Shown: in pieces, positions 1-8,342 of the stretch
Position numbering within the stretch: the first letter of the stretch is position 1
How the letters are laid out: the number at the start of each line of letters is the position of its first letter
Origin: Ferrovibrio terrae
Lineage (GTDB): Bacteria > Pseudomonadota > Alphaproteobacteria > Ferrovibrionales > Ferrovibrionaceae
Assembly (NCBI RefSeq): GCF_007197755.1
Contig: NZ_CP041636.1
Span: 248,001 to 312,000 of the forward strand
Direction of reading: 5' to 3'
DNA length: 64,000 nt
The notes under the pieces: generated by a model
The model's input: only the letters and a program-made list of their open reading frames with translations
The model's database searches: none
What the model was told of the DNA's origin: nothing
Made by a program: the position numbers and the translations under genes

Positions 1-273
1 GGGGCCGCCGTAATGACGGCCGATGCGGATCGTGCCGGCGGCATTGAACAGCTCGGCTTCCGGGCCGACGAAGGCCCATTCAAAGGCACCGGCCTGACCT
101 TGCTTGGCGCGGCATTCGTAGATCTGCACGCCCTTGGCCGGCACCACCAGGGTGACCTGCTGGCTGGCGTCGCCTTTGATGGCGTCGGGAACGGCGACAA
201 GCGCCGGCGTGGTGCTGCAGGCAGCGAGGCCCAAAGCGGAGACAAGCAAAGTGGCGGCAACGGATGAACGCAT
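1..273 (-). CDS. DUF3455 domain lipoprotein, partial (3' end outside window)
   Basis: The first 91 codons of a gene that runs off the left edge. The N-terminus is a short basic stretch, a hydrophobic segment and a lipobox ending L-A-A-C at about residue 19, so export and lipidation are likely. The mature part contains V-P-D-A-I, then G-V-Q-I-Y-E-C, F-E-W-A-F-V-G-P-E-A-E-L-F and I-G-R-H-Y-G-G-P, the pattern I associate with DUF3455 proteins of unknown function. The ATG at 273 is the start that gives the signal peptide. A 7-bp hairpin (297-303 with 309-315) sits in the leader. No catalytic role can be assigned. Confidence 0.75.
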   Translation of the reverse strand, partial: MRSSVAATLLVSALGLAACSTTPALVAVPDAIKGDASQQVTLVVPAKGVQIYECRAKQGQAGAFEWAFVGPEAELFNAAGTIRIGRHYGGP

Positions 274-904
274 GACGGATAAACCTTTTATGGATTGCGG
301 TCTGGGTGAGACCGCTGTTTGGAGGTTTTATTCCGGCCTGTTGAGTGCTTTTTATGGACCTCTCGCATCTGTGTCGCAGCGCATAACCCCTGCGGATGAA
401 AGCGCGGCACATAAGATGCGCGATACCAGCAGCACGCCGACGAAAGGCGTCGTGATGAGGCCGAGTAAGGGACGTCGTGGACACCACAAAGCGGCCGCCG
501 GCAGACGCCGCCGCTCGACTGACGTGTCAGCAGTTAGATAAATATTCCTATATTATAGACCATTTTTGTTCTATACTCAGCTGGGCTTGTCGGCCATCCC
601 GTGCCGGCAGACACACCCCACTCCCGCCGATCCAATACGCCAGAATAAGTATCTGATAAAACTCGCTTTTCAGGAATTAAGCAGAAATAAGCACCAAACA
701 AGCCGGGATAACGCCGAATAAGGAGGCCCAAGCCGGGAGAAGCCCGGCGCCAGACCCGCAGCAGCAAATAAGTCACGGCGCGGCCGGAATTGTTTCAGGA
801 CAACGCGCAGCTTTGCCGGGCAAACTGGGCTTGGCCGAGTCGCCCTGGCCATTCCGGTTCCCGCGCTCACCCAGGCGTTCGACCATTCTGAAGGAGTTCC
901 CCTC
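274..904. other. Intergenic region, no supported gene
   Basis: 631 bases between two divergent genes. Short open frames exist on both strands but none has a good ribosome-binding site or recognisable protein sequence. An AT-rich patch at about 536-585 stands out against the GC-rich surroundings and could hold promoter elements. Small hairpins (297-315) are present. Nothing else is supported. Confidence 0.6.
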
Positions 905-1348
905 ATGTCGGCAGCCGCCGCCCGCGATATCCAGTCCCCCACCGAGCCCGGCGACGAGCGCACGGTCGTGCTGGTGGTGGAAGACGAAGTCCTGATCCGC
1001 ATGGTGGTCGCAGAATATCTGCGCGACTGCGGCTATGTGGTGGTCGAGGCCGGCAGCGCGCATGAAGCGCTGGCTTTATTCAAGGCCGATGTCGAAGTCG
1101 ATGTGGTGTTCAGCGATATCCAGATGCCCGGGCCGATGGACGGTTTCGGGCTGGCGCAATGGGTGCGGCAGAATAAGCCGGGCGTCGAGGTGATCCTCAC
1201 CTCGGGCGCCGCCAGCGCCGCCGACCGCGCCGCCGATCTGTGCGAGGAAGGCCCGCTGCTGCAGAAGCCGTATGAGTCCGACGAGGTGGATCGCCGGATC
1301 AAGCAGCTGCTGGCGGCGCGCGACCGCAATGGCAATGGTGGCCGCTGA
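905..1348 (+). CDS. Single-domain response regulator (CheY-like receiver)
   Basis: A 147-residue protein consisting of a roughly 20-residue leader and one receiver domain with no output domain. Visible receiver hallmarks: the acidic pair in V-V-E-D-E (residues 25-28), the phosphoacceptor Asp71 in F-S-D-I-Q-M-P, the Thr/Ser switch in I-L-T-S-G, and the conserved Lys in L-L-Q-K-P-Y. The start has an AAGGAG eight bases upstream. No kinase gene is adjacent, so it probably takes phosphate from an unlinked hybrid or orphan histidine kinase and acts by protein-protein contact. The partner is unknown. Confidence 0.9.
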   Translation: MSAAAARDIQSPTEPGDERTVVLVVEDEVLIRMVVAEYLRDCGYVVVEAGSAHEALALFKADVEVDVVFSDIQMPGPMDGFGLAQWVRQNKPGVEVILTSGAASAADRAADLCEEGPLLQKPYESDEVDRRIKQLLAARDRNGNGGR

Positions 1349-1356
1349 AACAGAAA

Positions 1357-1387
1357 AGGGCCGCTGGGATATCTCCGCAGCGGCCCT
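1357..1387. terminator. Bidirectional intrinsic terminator
   Basis: A perfect 10-bp stem (1357-1366 with 1378-1387, AGGGCCGCTG/CAGCGGCCCT) with an 11-nt loop lies between the convergent receiver gene and the acyl-CoA ligase gene. The left flank is AAAA, which gives a U-tract on the minus strand; the right flank is pyrimidine-rich (CGCTTCTTT). Confidence 0.85.
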
Positions 1388-1409
1388 CGCTTCTTTAGAG
1401 CTCGCGCGC

Positions 1410-3059
1410 TTACGCGCCTGGACTTGAAAACTTGAAGTCCTTGAACTGCTCGCGCAGCTTCACCTTCAGCAGCTTGCCGGTGGCGGTATGCGGCAGCTCG
1501 GTGACAAAGACCACATCGTCGGGCAGCCACCACTTGGCGACACGGCTTTCCAGGAAGCTCAGCATCTCCTCGCGCGTGACCTCCTGGCCGGCCTTCTTGA
1601 TCACCAGCAGCAGCGGGCGCTCCTGCCACTTCTCGTGATGCACGCCGATCACGGCGGCTTCCTGCACGGCGGGATGGCCGACCGCCGCATTCTCCAGGTC
1701 GATCGAGGAAATCCACTCGCCGCCTGACTTGATCACGTCCTTCGAGCGGTCGGTGATCTGCATGTAGCCGTCTTCGTCCAGCGTGGCGACGTCGCCGGTG
1801 GTGAACCAGCCGTCCTTGTCGAGCACGTTGCCGCCCTCGCCACGGAAATAGCCGCGCGTGATCCAGGGACCGCGCACCTTGACGTTGCCAAAGGCCTTGC
1901 CGTCGCGCGCCAGTTCCTGGCCCTCGTCATCGGTGATCTTGATCTCGACGCCATAGACGGTGCGGCCTTGCTTTGACTGGAGGTCGAGGCGCTGCTCCAG
2001 CGGCAGGTCGGCATGCTTCTTCAGCAGGTTGCCCGTGGTGCCGAGCGGCGACATCTCGGTCATGCCCCAGGCATGGATGACAAAGCAGCCGAACTGCTTG
2101 GCGAAGCGCTCGATCATCGCGCGCGGCGCCGCCGAGCCGCCGATCACGCAGCGCTCGAGCTTGATATCGGCCTTGGTGTCGAGATTCGGGTTGGCGTCGA
2201 CATACTGGAAGAAGGCGAGCCAGACAGTCGGCACGCCGAGCGAGAAGTTGCACTTCTCGTCGCGCAGCAGCTCATACACGCTTTTGCCGTCCAGCGCCGG
2301 GCCGGGGAAGACCAGCTTGGCGCCGCTCATGCAGGCGCCATAGGGCACGCCCCAGGCATTGGCGTGGAACAGCGGCACGATCACCAGAGCAGAATCGCCC
2401 GAGCCGAGATTGAGGCCGTCGCGCTGGCAGACAGCGTAGCTGTGCAGCACGCTCGAGCGGTGCGAGAACAGCACGCCCTTCGGGTTGCCGGTGGTGCCCG
2501 AGGTGTAGCAGAGCGAGGACGCCGTGCGCTCGTCGAATTCCGGCCAGGCGAAGTCCGGCGCCTCCTTGCCGATCAGGTCCTCGTAGCACAGCAGATTCGG
2601 GATCTTGCTGTCCTTGGGCATATGCGCCGCATCGGTCAGCAGCACGAAACCCTTCACCGTCTTGAGCTGCGGCACCAGCTTCTCGACGATCGGCAGGAAG
2701 GTGAGGTCGAAGAACAGATACTGGTCTTCGGCATGATTGACGATGTAGTCGATCTGCTCGGGGAACAGGCGCGGGTTCACGGTGTGCAGCACGGCACCCA
2801 TGCCCGACACGCCGTAATACAGTTCGAAATGCCGGTAGGTGTTCCAGGCCAGCGTGCCGATGCGGTCGCCCAGTTTCACGCCCAGCCGGGTCAGTGCATT
2901 GGCCAGCTGGCGCGAACGGTCGCGCAGGTCGCGATAGGTGTAGCGATGGATCGGGCCTTCCACCGTGCGAGTCACGATCTCGGTCTTGCCGTGATACAGC
3001 GCGGCATATTCGATCAGTTGCGAAATCAGCAACGGACGGTCCTGGATCAGGCCCAGCAT
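1410..3059 (-). CDS. Acyl-CoA synthetase, DmdB/medium-chain type
   Basis: A 549-residue AMP-forming acyl-CoA ligase that should activate a carboxylic acid to its CoA thioester through an acyl-adenylate. The P-loop [11 protein letters not shown], the hinge region [12 protein letters not shown], the [15 protein letters not shown] motif and the C-terminal T-A-T-G-K-L catalytic lysine are all present. The N-terminus ([12 protein letters not shown]) is typical of the family that includes 3-methylmercaptopropionyl-CoA ligase (DmdB). The start has an AGGAGG six bases upstream. It lies downstream of an enoyl-CoA hydratase-like gene on the same strand. The substrate could be a medium-chain fatty acid or methylthiopropionate; sequence alone does not decide. 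Confidence 0.9.
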   Translation of the reverse strand: MLGLIQDRPLLISQLIEYAALYHGKTEIVTRTVEGPIHRYTYRDLRDRSRQLANALTRLGVKLGDRIGTLAWNTYRHFELYYGVSGMGAVLHTVNPRLFPEQIDYIVNHAEDQYLFFDLTFLPIVEKLVPQLKTVKGFVLLTDAAHMPKDSKIPNLLCYEDLIGKEAPDFAWPEFDERTASSLCYTSGTTGNPKGVLFSHRSSVLHSYAVCQRDGLNLGSGDSALVIVPLFHANAWGVPYGACMSGAKLVFPGPALDGKSVYELLRDEKCNFSLGVPTVWLAFFQYVDANPNLDTKADIKLERCVIGGSAAPRAMIERFAKQFGCFVIHAWGMTEMSPLGTTGNLLKKHADLPLEQRLDLQSKQGRTVYGVEIKITDDEGQELARDGKAFGNVKVRGPWITRGYFRGEGGNVLDKDGWFTTGDVATLDEDGYMQITDRSKDVIKSGGEWISSIDLENAAVGHPAVQEAAVIGVHHEKWQERPLLLVIKKAGQEVTREEMLSFLESRVAKWWLPDDVVFVTELPHTATGKLLKVKLREQFKDFKFSSPGA

Positions 3060-3171
3060 CGGTTTCCTCCTCGTAAAACCTTATTGTTCTGGCGGCCAGT
3101 CTATGGGGGTGAAAATTCCCCCGCAAGCGGCGGCCGGGCCGCGCCGCGTTGCCGTGGCGTCAGTCCAGAAA

Positions 3172-3975
3172 TCAGCTGCCGGTGAAGACCGGTTTGCGCT
3201 TGGCGAGGAAGGCATCCCGCCCCTCGGCGAAATCGGCCGAGTTGAACAGCAGCGCCTGGCCATCGGCTTCCTGCGCCAGCAGCGCCTCCAGCGGCTGCGG
3301 GCCGCGCGCCAGCGCCGCCTTGATAAAGCCGACCGGCAGCGGCGCAAGGCTTGCGAATTTCGCCGCCAGCGCCAGCGCCGCGTTCAGCGCCTCACCCGGC
3401 GCAGTCACCTCATCCACCAGCCCGATGCGGCCGGCGGTGTCGCCATCGATCTCCTCGGCCAGCATCAGCAGCCGCTTCACCCAGCCGGCATTCACGCGCT
3501 GCGGCACCGTCCACAAAGCCGCCAGATCGGGCATCAGGCCGACCTTGCCAAACGAGCAGCAGAATTTGGCATCCTTTGCGGCCACCACCTGGTCGCAGAG
3601 CAGCGCCAGCGACATGCCGGCGCCATACGCGTAGCCCTCGACGGCGGCGATCACCGGCTTCGGCCCTGCCACGATCATCCGGGCCAACCGGTGCAGGTTG
3701 CCCAGACGCTGCCGCCCGGCCACGCCGGCGACATTCTGCATGGTGGAAATATCGCCGCCGGCGCAAAAGGCGCCGCCGCTGCCGGTCAGCACAATGGCGC
3801 GCACCGCCGGGTCAGCCATGGCGGATTCCACCGCGGCGATCAGTGCGGCCCGCAGGTCCAGCGACAGGGCGTTGCGCTTCGAGGGGTAGTTCAGCCGGAT
3901 CACCTGGATGCCGGGCGGAATCGCCCCTGATTCGGCGGATGTTTCGACAAAAACCAAAGGCTGCGCCGCCGTCAT
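3172..3975 (-). CDS. Enoyl-CoA hydratase/isomerase family protein, PaaG/ECI-like
   Basis: A 267-residue crotonase-fold enzyme. Oxyanion-hole segments G-G-A-F-C-A-G-G-D-I and Y-G-A-G-M-S-L-A-L are clear. The two glutamates used by true hydratases are missing: the position in the G-A-G-M-S-L segment is Ser, and the second is replaced in the segment F-C-C-S-F-G-K-V-G-L-M-P-D. The P-D at the end of that segment is the arrangement seen in PaaG-type isomerases, whose catalytic acid is this Asp. I therefore favour an isomerase-type reaction on an enoyl-CoA over hydration. It precedes the acyl-CoA ligase gene by about 110 bases and may be co-transcribed with it. Confidence 0.85.
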   Translation of the reverse strand: MTAAQPLVFVETSAESGAIPPGIQVIRLNYPSKRNALSLDLRAALIAAVESAMADPAVRAIVLTGSGGAFCAGGDISTMQNVAGVAGRQRLGNLHRLARMIVAGPKPVIAAVEGYAYGAGMSLALLCDQVVAAKDAKFCCSFGKVGLMPDLAALWTVPQRVNAGWVKRLLMLAEEIDGDTAGRIGLVDEVTAPGEALNAALALAAKFASLAPLPVGFIKAALARGPQPLEALLAQEADGQALLFNSADFAEGRDAFLAKRKPVFTGS

Positions 3976-4184
3976 GACCGTTTTCCCCCAATCTGTGGCG
4001 CGTTTGTAATTAAATTACCGACGCTCATTGCACAGATTTTATTCAATGTGACCGTTTCCCGGGACGAGTGTAACCGCAGAGACACAGTTCCCGGGCTCGG
4101 CGGTCATAATACAGGGTAAGTATTTGTCGGACAGGGGCTTCCCTGATTATCTCGTCGGCGAATTTCTTCTCGGAGGTTACCCCA

Positions 4185-4931
4185 ATGATCAAGTTTGCTT
4201 TCCGCGCCGCCCTTGTGGCCCTCGGCCTGGTTGCCGCGGCTCCCGCAATGGCTGCCGACGTTCCGCTCGGCGTTGCCGTCAACGCTGGCGTGGTTTCCGA
4301 CTACCGCTTCCGCGGCATCAGCCAGAGCGACAAGGACCCGGCCTTCCAGGCTGGTCTCGACGGCACCCTGGCGCCGAATGACTGGCTGACGATTTATGCC
4401 GGCCTGTGGGGCAGCAGCGTCGATTTCAATAACGGCACCACCGCCGAAGTTGATCTGGTCGGCGGCCTGCGCGGCACCTTCGACAAGCTGGGCGTCGATA
4501 TCGGCTTCATCCGCTACAACTACACCGGCAAGGGTCCGGAAACGCAGGACTTCACCGAAGCCAAGCTCGCTGTGAGCTATGACTTCGGCTACGTGCTGCC
4601 GAGCGCCGCAGTTTACTACAGCCCGGAATACTTCGGTAACAGCGGCACCGGCGTCTATTACACCGCCGGCGTTGCGATTCCGATCCCGGTGACCGAATTC
4701 GCCCCGACCATCAAGGCCAATATCGGCAAGCAGACCGTGGACGTGCCGGCCAACTTCGGCATCACCAAGGACAGCTACATGGACTACAACATCGGCCTGT
4801 TCGCCACTTACTGGGGCTTCACTGCCGGCATCCAGTATGTCGACACCAACCTGTCGAAGCCGGAATGCGGCGGCCTGAGCACCTGCGAAAGCGGCGTCGT
4901 GGTCTCGCTTAACTACGCCTACACCTTCTGA
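4185..4931 (+). CDS. TorF family putative porin
   Basis: A 248-residue outer-membrane beta-barrel protein. A signal peptide (residues 1-24, ending P-A-M-A-A) is followed by a mature start with S-D-Y-R-F-R-G-I-S-Q-S, a signature of the Gcw_chp/TorF family, then alternating hydrophobic strands and a C-terminal aromatic strand ending Y-A-Y-T-F, as expected for BAM-dependent insertion. GGAGG lies eight bases before the ATG. A strong terminator follows directly, so it is probably monocistronic. The transported solute is unknown. Confidence 0.88.
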   Translation: MIKFAFRAALVALGLVAAAPAMAADVPLGVAVNAGVVSDYRFRGISQSDKDPAFQAGLDGTLAPNDWLTIYAGLWGSSVDFNNGTTAEVDLVGGLRGTFDKLGVDIGFIRYNYTGKGPETQDFTEAKLAVSYDFGYVLPSAAVYYSPEYFGNSGTGVYYTAGVAIPIPVTEFAPTIKANIGKQTVDVPANFGITKDSYMDYNIGLFATYWGFTAGIQYVDTNLSKPECGGLSTCESGVVVSLNYAYTF

Positions 4932-4957
4932 TCCGATCCGCCTCCGGGCGGCCCGAG

Positions 4958-4992
4958 AACCGCCGCCATCGCAGGATGGCGGCGGTTTTTTT
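4958..4992 (+). terminator. Intrinsic terminator of the TorF porin gene
   Basis: A perfect 13-bp stem (4958-4970 with 4975-4987) with a GCAG tetraloop runs into an uninterrupted T-run (4986-4992). It begins about 27 bases after the porin stop codon. The convergent ThiE-like gene ends at the T-run, so the same hairpin may also serve the minus strand, where AA precedes it. Confidence 0.93.
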
Positions 4993-5620
4993 ATGCCTGT
5001 GAGAACATACTGATCGCGGCATAGCCCGCGAGCGGAACATGCCGCAGCCCAGCGATGCTGGCCGGCGTGATGCCGCCCAGCGCATAGACCGCCAGTCCTT
5101 GGCGCCGCGCATCACTCGCCAGCGCCGCGAAGCGCAGCACGCCGAGCGGCGGCGCACCGGGATGGCTGGCCGTGGCAAAAACCGGCGAGATCAGCACGGC
5201 ATCAGCGCCACGGCGCGCCGCCTGCGCGATGGCGCCGGCATCATGAGCGGCCACCGTGACCAGCCGCAGCCCGGCCCGGCGTGCCAGGGCGGTGTGGCCG
5301 ATCAATCCTTGCGGCAGATGCAGACCGGCGGCGGCCACCGCACGCGCCAGCCGCACATCGCCCGCCACCACCAGCACCAGACCAAGCCGGCGGCACAGCT
5401 CTGCCACCTGCCGCGCCAACGCCAGACGTTTCGCGGGGGGCAGTTCATAATGGCGGAACAGCACGCCATCGCCGCGTGTCAGCCGGCGGATGGCCGGCAG
5501 CGGATCCGCCAGGCGGCGCGCGTCGGTGACCAGCCAGCGCCCAGGCATGGACATGGGCAGCACGATGCGGGACTTCCGCCGATGCGGCCGGGTTGATAGC
5601 GTGCGGGCCCGAGTTTTCAT
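4991..5620 (-). CDS. Thiamine phosphate synthase/TenI-like protein
   Basis: A TIM-barrel protein of the ThiE/TenI family, about 209 residues from this start. Conserved pieces: A-G-L-H-L-P-Q-G (the 'G-x-H-L' phosphate region), A-D-A-V-L-I-S-P-V-F-A-T-x-S-H-P-G-A-P-P-L-G, and A-L-G-G-I-T near the C-terminus. The usual N-terminal L-R-E-K motif is degenerate (F-R-H-Y), so TenI-like or altered activity is possible. The start is uncertain: ATG at 5620 leaves only 14 bases to the divergent YggS gene and adds a basic N-terminal extension, while internal ATGs at 5554 or 5548 would leave a promoter-sized gap and match the family N-terminus better. Confidence 0.75.
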   Translation of the reverse strand: MKTRARTLSTRPHRRKSRIVLPMSMPGRWLVTDARRLADPLPAIRRLTRGDGVLFRHYELPPAKRLALARQVAELCRRLGLVLVVAGDVRLARAVAAAGLHLPQGLIGHTALARRAGLRLVTVAAHDAGAIAQAARRGADAVLISPVFATASHPGAPPLGVLRFAALASDARRQGLAVYALGGITPASIAGLRHVPLAGYAAISMFSQA

Positions 5621-5634
5621 CACAGCAGCCTGCC

Positions 5635-6330
5635 ATGACCCAGCCGTTGCCGGAAGCCACCGTAGCCTCGCGCCTCGCCGCCATCCGGCAGCAGATCGCC
5701 GATGCCGCCGCAACGTCCGGGCGTGCGCCCGATGCCGTGACCCTGGTGGCGGTCGCCAAGACCTTTCCGGCCGAAGCGGTGCTTGAGGCGCTGGCGGCCG
5801 GTCAGCGGCATTTTGGCGAGAACCGTGTGCAGGAAGGCATGGCGAAGTATCCAGCCCTGCGCCAGGCGCATCCCGACCTGGTGCTGCACCTGATCGGCCC
5901 GCTACAGACCAACAAGGTGAAGCAGGCGGTCGCACATTTCGACGTGATCCATACGCTGGATCGCGACAGCCTGGCGACAGAACTGGCCAGGGAGTTCGAG
6001 AAAAGCGGCCGCCGCCTGCCCTGCTTCGTGCAGGTGAATACCGGCGAGGAGCCGCAGAAGGCCGGCTGCGCGCCGCAGGAGGCCGATGCCTTCATCGCCG
6101 CCTGCCGTGCGCTGGACCTGCCTGTGGCGGGCCTGATGTGCATTCCGCCGGCCGAAGAAGAGCCAGCGCCGCATTTCGCGCTGCTCAACAAGATCGCGAA
6201 GCGCAACGGGCTTGATCAGCTCAGCATGGGCATGAGCAGCGATTTCGAGACGGCGGTGATGCTGGGCGCCACGCATGTGCGCGTGGGCAGCGCGATCTTC
6301 GGCGGGCGGAGTTACCCGCCCGCGCAGTAG
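5635..6330 (+). CDS. YggS/PLPBP family pyridoxal phosphate-binding protein
   Basis: A 231-residue PLP-homeostasis protein of the YggS/PROSC family, which binds PLP on a lysine but has no known enzymatic reaction. The PLP lysine lies in V-A-V-A-K-T-F-P, followed by G-E-N-R-V-Q-E, H-L-I-G-P-L-Q-T-N-K, the S-M-G-M-S-S-D-F phosphate-binding loop and V-R-V-G-S-A-I-F-G near the C-terminus. Length is normal for the family. The ATG at 5635 gives the standard N-terminus. It is divergent from the ThiE-like gene and convergent with a small lipoprotein gene 3 bases downstream. Confidence 0.93.
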   Translation: MTQPLPEATVASRLAAIRQQIADAAATSGRAPDAVTLVAVAKTFPAEAVLEALAAGQRHFGENRVQEGMAKYPALRQAHPDLVLHLIGPLQTNKVKQAVAHFDVIHTLDRDSLATELAREFEKSGRRLPCFVQVNTGEEPQKAGCAPQEADAFIAACRALDLPVAGLMCIPPAEEEPAPHFALLNKIAKRNGLDQLSMGMSSDFETAVMLGATHVRVGSAIFGGRSYPPAQ

Positions 6331-6333
6331 CGG

Positions 6334-6603
6334 CTACTGCTTCTTCGTCGTGCCGCCAGACGCCAGCGTGACGCTGTCGCCGGCAATCACGAAAGTGACC
6401 GAGCCATCGCTGGTCTTGTAAGTCCACTGTTCGAGCGGGCCGAGCTTCTGCAACTCGCTCGGCTTGCCCAGCGCCTTTTCCAGCGCGGCCCTGGTCTTGG
6501 CCGGTTCGGCTTTCTTCAGCGCTTCTTCCGTGGACGGCGGGCCGCAGGCAATCAGGGCCAGCGGCAGGACAAGCATCAATGCAAGGCGGGCCAGACGAGC
6601 CAT
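6334..6603 (-). CDS. Small lipoprotein of unknown function
   Basis: A protein of about 89 residues with a basic N-terminus, a hydrophobic core and the lipobox L-I-A-C, so a lipoprotein. The remainder, with E-E-A-L-K-K-A-E-P-A-K-T-R-A-A-L-E-K-A-L-G-K-P-S and a short beta-rich segment W-T-Y-K-T-S-D-G-S-V-T-F-V-I, resembles small envelope lipoproteins with an SmpA/OmlA-like or DUF-type domain, but I cannot name a family. Two ATGs lie 6 bases apart (6609, 6603); the AGGAG upstream is 3 bases from the first and 9 from the second, which favours 6603. Confidence 0.75.
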   Translation of the reverse strand: MARLARLALMLVLPLALIACGPPSTEEALKKAEPAKTRAALEKALGKPSELQKLGPLEQWTYKTSDGSVTFVIAGDSVTLASGGTTKKQ

Positions 6604-6620
6604 GATCATACACTCCTGAA

Positions 6621-6660
6621 ATCAAAGGGGCCGGGCCAGTTAAGCAACCAACCCGGCCCC
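6621..6660 (-). terminator. Intrinsic terminator downstream of serA
   Basis: A 9-bp GC-rich stem (6627-6635 with 6652-6660, GGGGCCGGG/CCCGGCCCC) and a 16-nt loop. On the minus strand it is followed by TTTGATTT, a broken U-tract. It lies 34 bases past the serA stop and just upstream of the small lipoprotein gene. Confidence 0.75.
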
Positions 6661-6694
6661 GGTAAAGCCGTAAACTCTCGATTTGACGCTTGAC

Positions 6695-8269
6695 TTAGAA
6701 CTGCAACGGGGTGGCCTGACGCACGCCCGGAATCGCTTTCACCTTCTCGGCCACATCGGCCGGGATGGGACCATCGACTTCGACCAGGCAGATCGCATCC
6801 TCGCCGCGCGCGGCGCGACCGAGATGGAAGGTGGCGATGTTGATGCCTGCATCGCCCAGCACCGTGCCGAGACGGCCGATGAAGCCCGGCTTGTCAGCAT
6901 TGGTGACATAGAGCATGTGCGGGCCCAGCTCGGCGTCGATATCGATCCCCTTGATTTCGACGACACGCGGGTTCTTGTTGGCGAACAGCGTGCCCGAGAG
7001 ATGGCGCACCTTGTCGGCATGGATGGTGACGCGCATCAGCGTGGCATAGTCACCTTCGCGCTCATGCTTCACCTCGGAGACCTCGATATTGCGCTCCTTG
7101 GCCACCAGCGGGGCATTGACCATATTGACGCTGCTGAGCTGACGCCGCAGCAGGCCTTCCAGCACGATGGCCGTGAGCGGGCGCGTATTCAGCGTCGCGA
7201 CATGGCCTTCGTACTCGATCATCACCTTGGTCAGGTTGGCTTCGGCCAGCTGGCCGACAAAGCTGCCGAGCTGTTCGGCCAGCTTCATGTAGGGGCGCAG
7301 CTTCGGGGCATCCTCCGCCGAGACCGACGGCATGTTCAGCGCGTTGGTGACGGCGCCACTCAGCAGGTAGTCGCTGATCTGTTCGGCCACCTGCAGGGCC
7401 ACATTCTCCTGCGCCTCGTTGGTCGAGGCGCCGAGATGCGGCGTGGCGATGAAACGCTCGTGGTTGAACAGCACGTTTTCCTTCGCCGGCTCGGTGACGA
7501 ACACGTCGAAGGCGGCGCCGGCCACCTGGCCATTATCCAAAGCGTCTTTCAGGGCCGCCTCGTCCACGAGGCCACCGCGAGCGCAGTTGATGATACGCAG
7601 GCCCTTCTTGGCCTTGGCCAGCGCCTTGGCGTCGAGGATGTTCCTGGTCTGCTCGGTCAGCGGGGTGTGCAGGCTGATGAAGTCGGCGCGGGCCAGCAAT
7701 TCATCCAGCTCCACCTTCTCGATGCCCAGCGAGGTGGCGCGTTCCGGCGTCAGGAAGGGATCGTAGCCGATCACCCGCATCTTCAGGCCTTGCGCGCGGT
7801 CGGCCACGATCGAGCCGATATTGCCGCAGCCGATCAGGCCGAGCGTCTTGCCATACAGCTCGACGCCCATGAAGCGGTTCTTTTCCCACTTGCCGGCCTG
7901 GGTGGAGCGGTCGGCCAGCGGGATTTCGCGGGCCAGCGCCATCATCATGGCGACGGCATGTTCAGCGGTGGTGATCGAATTGCCGAACGGGGTGTTCATC
8001 ACGCAGACGCCGCGCGCGGTGGCGGCCGGGATATCCACGTTATCGACGCCGATGCCGGCGCGACCGACGACCTTCAGCTTCTTGGCGGCTTCCAGCACCT
8101 TGGCGGTGACCTTGGTGGCCGAGCGGATCGCCAGGCCATCGTAATCGCCGATGATGGCGAGCAGTTCATCCGGCTTCAGGCCGGTCTTGATGTCCACCTC
8201 GACGCCGCGGGTCTTGAAGATGTCGACGGCGGCGGGGCTCAGTTCGTCGGAGATCAGAACCTTGACCAT
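6695..8269 (-). CDS. serA: D-3-phosphoglycerate dehydrogenase
   Basis: A 524-residue type I PGDH that catalyses the first step of serine synthesis, NAD-dependent oxidation of 3-phosphoglycerate. The NAD-binding loop is G-L-I-G-C-G-N-I-G; catalytic Arg, Glu and His are in N-C-A-R-G-G-L-V-D-E, F-V-T-E-P-A and T-P-H-L-G-A-S-T. The long C-terminal half holds the ASB domain and a terminal ACT domain (M-L-Y-V-T-N-A-D-K-P-G-F-I-G), consistent with serine feedback control. It follows serC on the same strand with 73 bases between them that contain a terminator hairpin. Confidence 0.97.
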   Translation of the reverse strand: MVKVLISDELSPAAVDIFKTRGVEVDIKTGLKPDELLAIIGDYDGLAIRSATKVTAKVLEAAKKLKVVGRAGIGVDNVDIPAATARGVCVMNTPFGNSITTAEHAVAMMMALAREIPLADRSTQAGKWEKNRFMGVELYGKTLGLIGCGNIGSIVADRAQGLKMRVIGYDPFLTPERATSLGIEKVELDELLARADFISLHTPLTEQTRNILDAKALAKAKKGLRIINCARGGLVDEAALKDALDNGQVAGAAFDVFVTEPAKENVLFNHERFIATPHLGASTNEAQENVALQVAEQISDYLLSGAVTNALNMPSVSAEDAPKLRPYMKLAEQLGSFVGQLAEANLTKVMIEYEGHVATLNTRPLTAIVLEGLLRRQLSSVNMVNAPLVAKERNIEVSEVKHEREGDYATLMRVTIHADKVRHLSGTLFANKNPRVVEIKGIDIDAELGPHMLYVTNADKPGFIGRLGTVLGDAGINIATFHLGRAARGEDAICLVEVDGPIPADVAEKVKAIPGVRQATPLQF

Positions 8270-8300
8270 GGGAGAGTCCTCGAATGTCAGAATGAGAAAG

Positions 8301-8330
8301 AAAAACAGGCGCGTTTTGTGAACGCGCCTG
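8301..8330 (-). terminator. Intercistronic terminator-like hairpin between serC and serA
   Basis: A 10-bp stem (8306-8315 with 8321-8330, CAGGCGCGTT/AACGCGCCTG) and a 5-nt loop, followed on the minus strand by TTTTTCTTTCTC. This has the form of an intrinsic terminator. Its position 12 bases after serC and about 30 before serA suggests either partial read-through that lowers serA relative to serC, or a separate serA promoter within or before the gap. Confidence 0.85.
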
Positions 8331-8342
8331 TGTCTGAATGGA

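Noticed and set aside
534-1063. Overlapping small frames before and inside the receiver gene
   Set aside because: Low-complexity, Arg-rich products in the shadow of the receiver gene or the intergenic gap, without ribosome-binding sites.
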